Shown one piece after another: positions 62,957 through 64,000 of a stretch of DNA of 64,000 bases (positions are counted from its first letter, which is position 1; each line of letters begins with the position of its first letter). A program made the position numbers and the translations under genes. The DNA comes from Candidatus Margulisiibacteriota bacterium. GTDB taxonomy: Bacteria > Margulisbacteria > Riflemargulisbacteria > GWF2-39-127. Below the pieces are notes generated by a model. The model was not told the origin of the DNA and ran no database searches. It saw only the letters and a program-made list of their open reading frames with translations. The DNA lies in the NCBI GenBank assembly GCA_003242895.1, contig QKMY01000021.1:91236-155235 (forward strand), given 5' to 3'.

Positions 62957-64000
62957 ATGTATAAAAAAATTATTGCTGAAAAAGCTGCCAAAGCTAAGAA
63001 AAACATTATTTTCAGAAAGGTTGTTCATTCACTCGCACTGACATCTGCATTGTTCGCGTCCTACATAACCCCGGCAAATGCTTCACCACAAGACAAAATG
63101 CCCTCTACAGTAATTGTGGCGAGTGTGGACGCTGCGACTGATCGTAAGGTTAAGGAATTAATAAGGGACTTAAAATATGGTTATGGGTTGGAAAAGGAAC
63201 GAGCCGTAAAGGCTTTAGGCGAAATGGGTCCAGCTGCTAAGGATGCAATTCCCGTACTAATTAAACTATCTGAACAAGGTATTTTTAACGCTACCGAAGC
63301 CTTGGGTGAAATCGGATATATCAGTATGCAAGATGTAGATACTATTAACCAATTAAGAGATAAACAGTTAAATACAATAATTCTTTCACCTGCCGGGAGT
63401 TCACTAGCGCTTTCCAGATTGATTAATGTATGTGATAAGCATTCAGTAGTTGCGGCCAAAAATATTGTTCTTCTTGGTGCACTAGATTCGGAAAGAAAAT
63501 CAAGAAGCATAATAACTCTCTTAAGTAATGGATTTGTCAAAGAAGCCTTGTTGCTGGAGCTTAAATATGCTTTGAAGGCGAATGAGGCACATCTGGCAGC
63601 ACTATTACTGATCACTTTGAGTCTGCTGGTAAGCACTAAGGTAAAACATCGGGATAAAATAGCGCAGCTTCCTTCTAGTATCAAGTTTGCTGTTGAGCAC
63701 TATATTAAAGCCGGGAATTATTGTGACAGGTATTTCCAACCTAACGCAAAAGATTATTTTAAGTTTCTTTTATTTAGTGCTTTGTTTGTCATCGCTGCCA
63801 AGCTTACCCCTGTTAAAAGTGATCTTGTTTATTATGCTGAAGAATTGTGGTTGGTTTTAAATATGCTTAATCTCAACAACATACAAATGTCACAATTGCT
63901 GAGAGATATAGTGAAGCTAGTCCCTAACAAGATAGACTCTCTAATCCTATTCCATAAAGATTCTCCAGGTGAACAGGCTGCTATAGTTTTTAAGCATCTT
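62957..64000 (+). CDS. Secreted HEAT-repeat protein (3' end outside the window)
   Basis: The frame is open from the ATG at 62957 (7 bases after AAGGGGTG) to the window edge, 348 codons without a stop. A long basic N-region is followed by a hydrophobic core (VVHSLALTSALFASYITPAN) and a probable signal cleavage after PANA. A HEAT/PBS-type repeat follows: ERAVKALGEMGPAAKDAIPV, then LIKLSEQGIFNATEALGEIG. Further helical pairs are more diverged. HEAT arrays are protein-binding scaffolds; the export signal places it in the periplasm or outside. The rest of the protein is needed to name it. Confidence 0.7.
   Translation, partial: MYKKIIAEKAAKAKKNIIFRKVVHSLALTSALFASYITPANASPQDKMPSTVIVASVDAATDRKVKELIRDLKYGYGLEKERAVKALGEMGPAAKDAIPVLIKLSEQGIFNATEALGEIGYISMQDVDTINQLRDKQLNTIILSPAGSSLALSRLINVCDKHSVVAAKNIVLLGALDSERKSRSIITLLSNGFVKEALLLELKYALKANEAHLAALLLITLSLLVSTKVKHRDKIAQLPSSIKFAVEHYIKAGNYCDRYFQPNAKDYFKFLLFSALFVIAAKLTPVKSDLVYYAEELWLVLNMLNLNNIQMSQLLRDIVKLVPNKIDSLILFHKDSPGEQAAIVFKHL

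Overview
The window is AT-rich bacterial DNA with tight gene packing, frequent start/stop overlaps, strong purine-rich ribosome binding sites and no tRNA, rRNA, insertion sequence or CRISPR array that I can see. The housekeeping genes (gltX, pdxJ, hpf, secA, frameshifted prfB, ilvE, acpS) are those of a free-living bacterium. The run DUF5693 - csaB - wecG/tagA suggests a lineage near Margulisbacteria/Cyanobacteria/Firmicutes. The giant gene and the unusual multi-domain fusions fit an uncultured candidate phylum; Margulisbacteria is my best guess and Omnitrophota a possible alternative. This placement is inference, not proof.

Region 1 (1-22.3 kb, all on +) is ordinary: an O-antigen ligase/TPR protein and a polyprenyl glycosylphosphotransferase (surface polysaccharide), an RlpA-like barrel protein coupled to gltX, then pdxJ / ParB-like / dihydrolipoamide dehydrogenase, two small unknown genes, a DUF4301 nucleotidyltransferase-like gene, hpf, secA, prfB with a programmed +1 frameshift, DUF5693 - csaB - wecG/tagA (wall-polymer pyruvylation and synthesis), ilvE and acpS. 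Region 2 (22.6-24.5 kb, on -) holds a small membrane protein, an NHL-repeat protein and a short flagellin with no other flagellar gene nearby.

Region 3 (24.7-64 kb) is the unusual part. It has a Maf-like pyrophosphatase; a 1720-residue protein joining half of a Maf domain, a DUF89-like segment and a dihydrouridine-synthase-like domain that lacks the usual catalytic Cys; two diverged copies of a two-gene module (a large UDPGP-like nucleotidyltransferase plus an about 100-residue partner); a glycogen/alpha-glucan set (GH77, GH133, GT2, sugar nucleotidyltransferase, GlgA); an unknown 425-residue protein; a 5016-residue protein with membrane segments; and a secreted HEAT-repeat protein cut by the window edge.

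The genes of region 3 appear to be tied together by their promoters. Nine leading genes carry, 43-85 bases before the start codon, an NNCGATAW element. In the best cases it lies exactly 15 bases after TTGCAA, CTGAAA or GTGAAA. This layout resembles sigma-28/SigD promoters (TAAA-N15-GCCGATAW). The simplest reading is one alternative-sigma regulon that couples alpha-glucan metabolism, duplicated nucleotidyltransferase modules and a giant membrane protein. This is the main candidate for an undescribed system.
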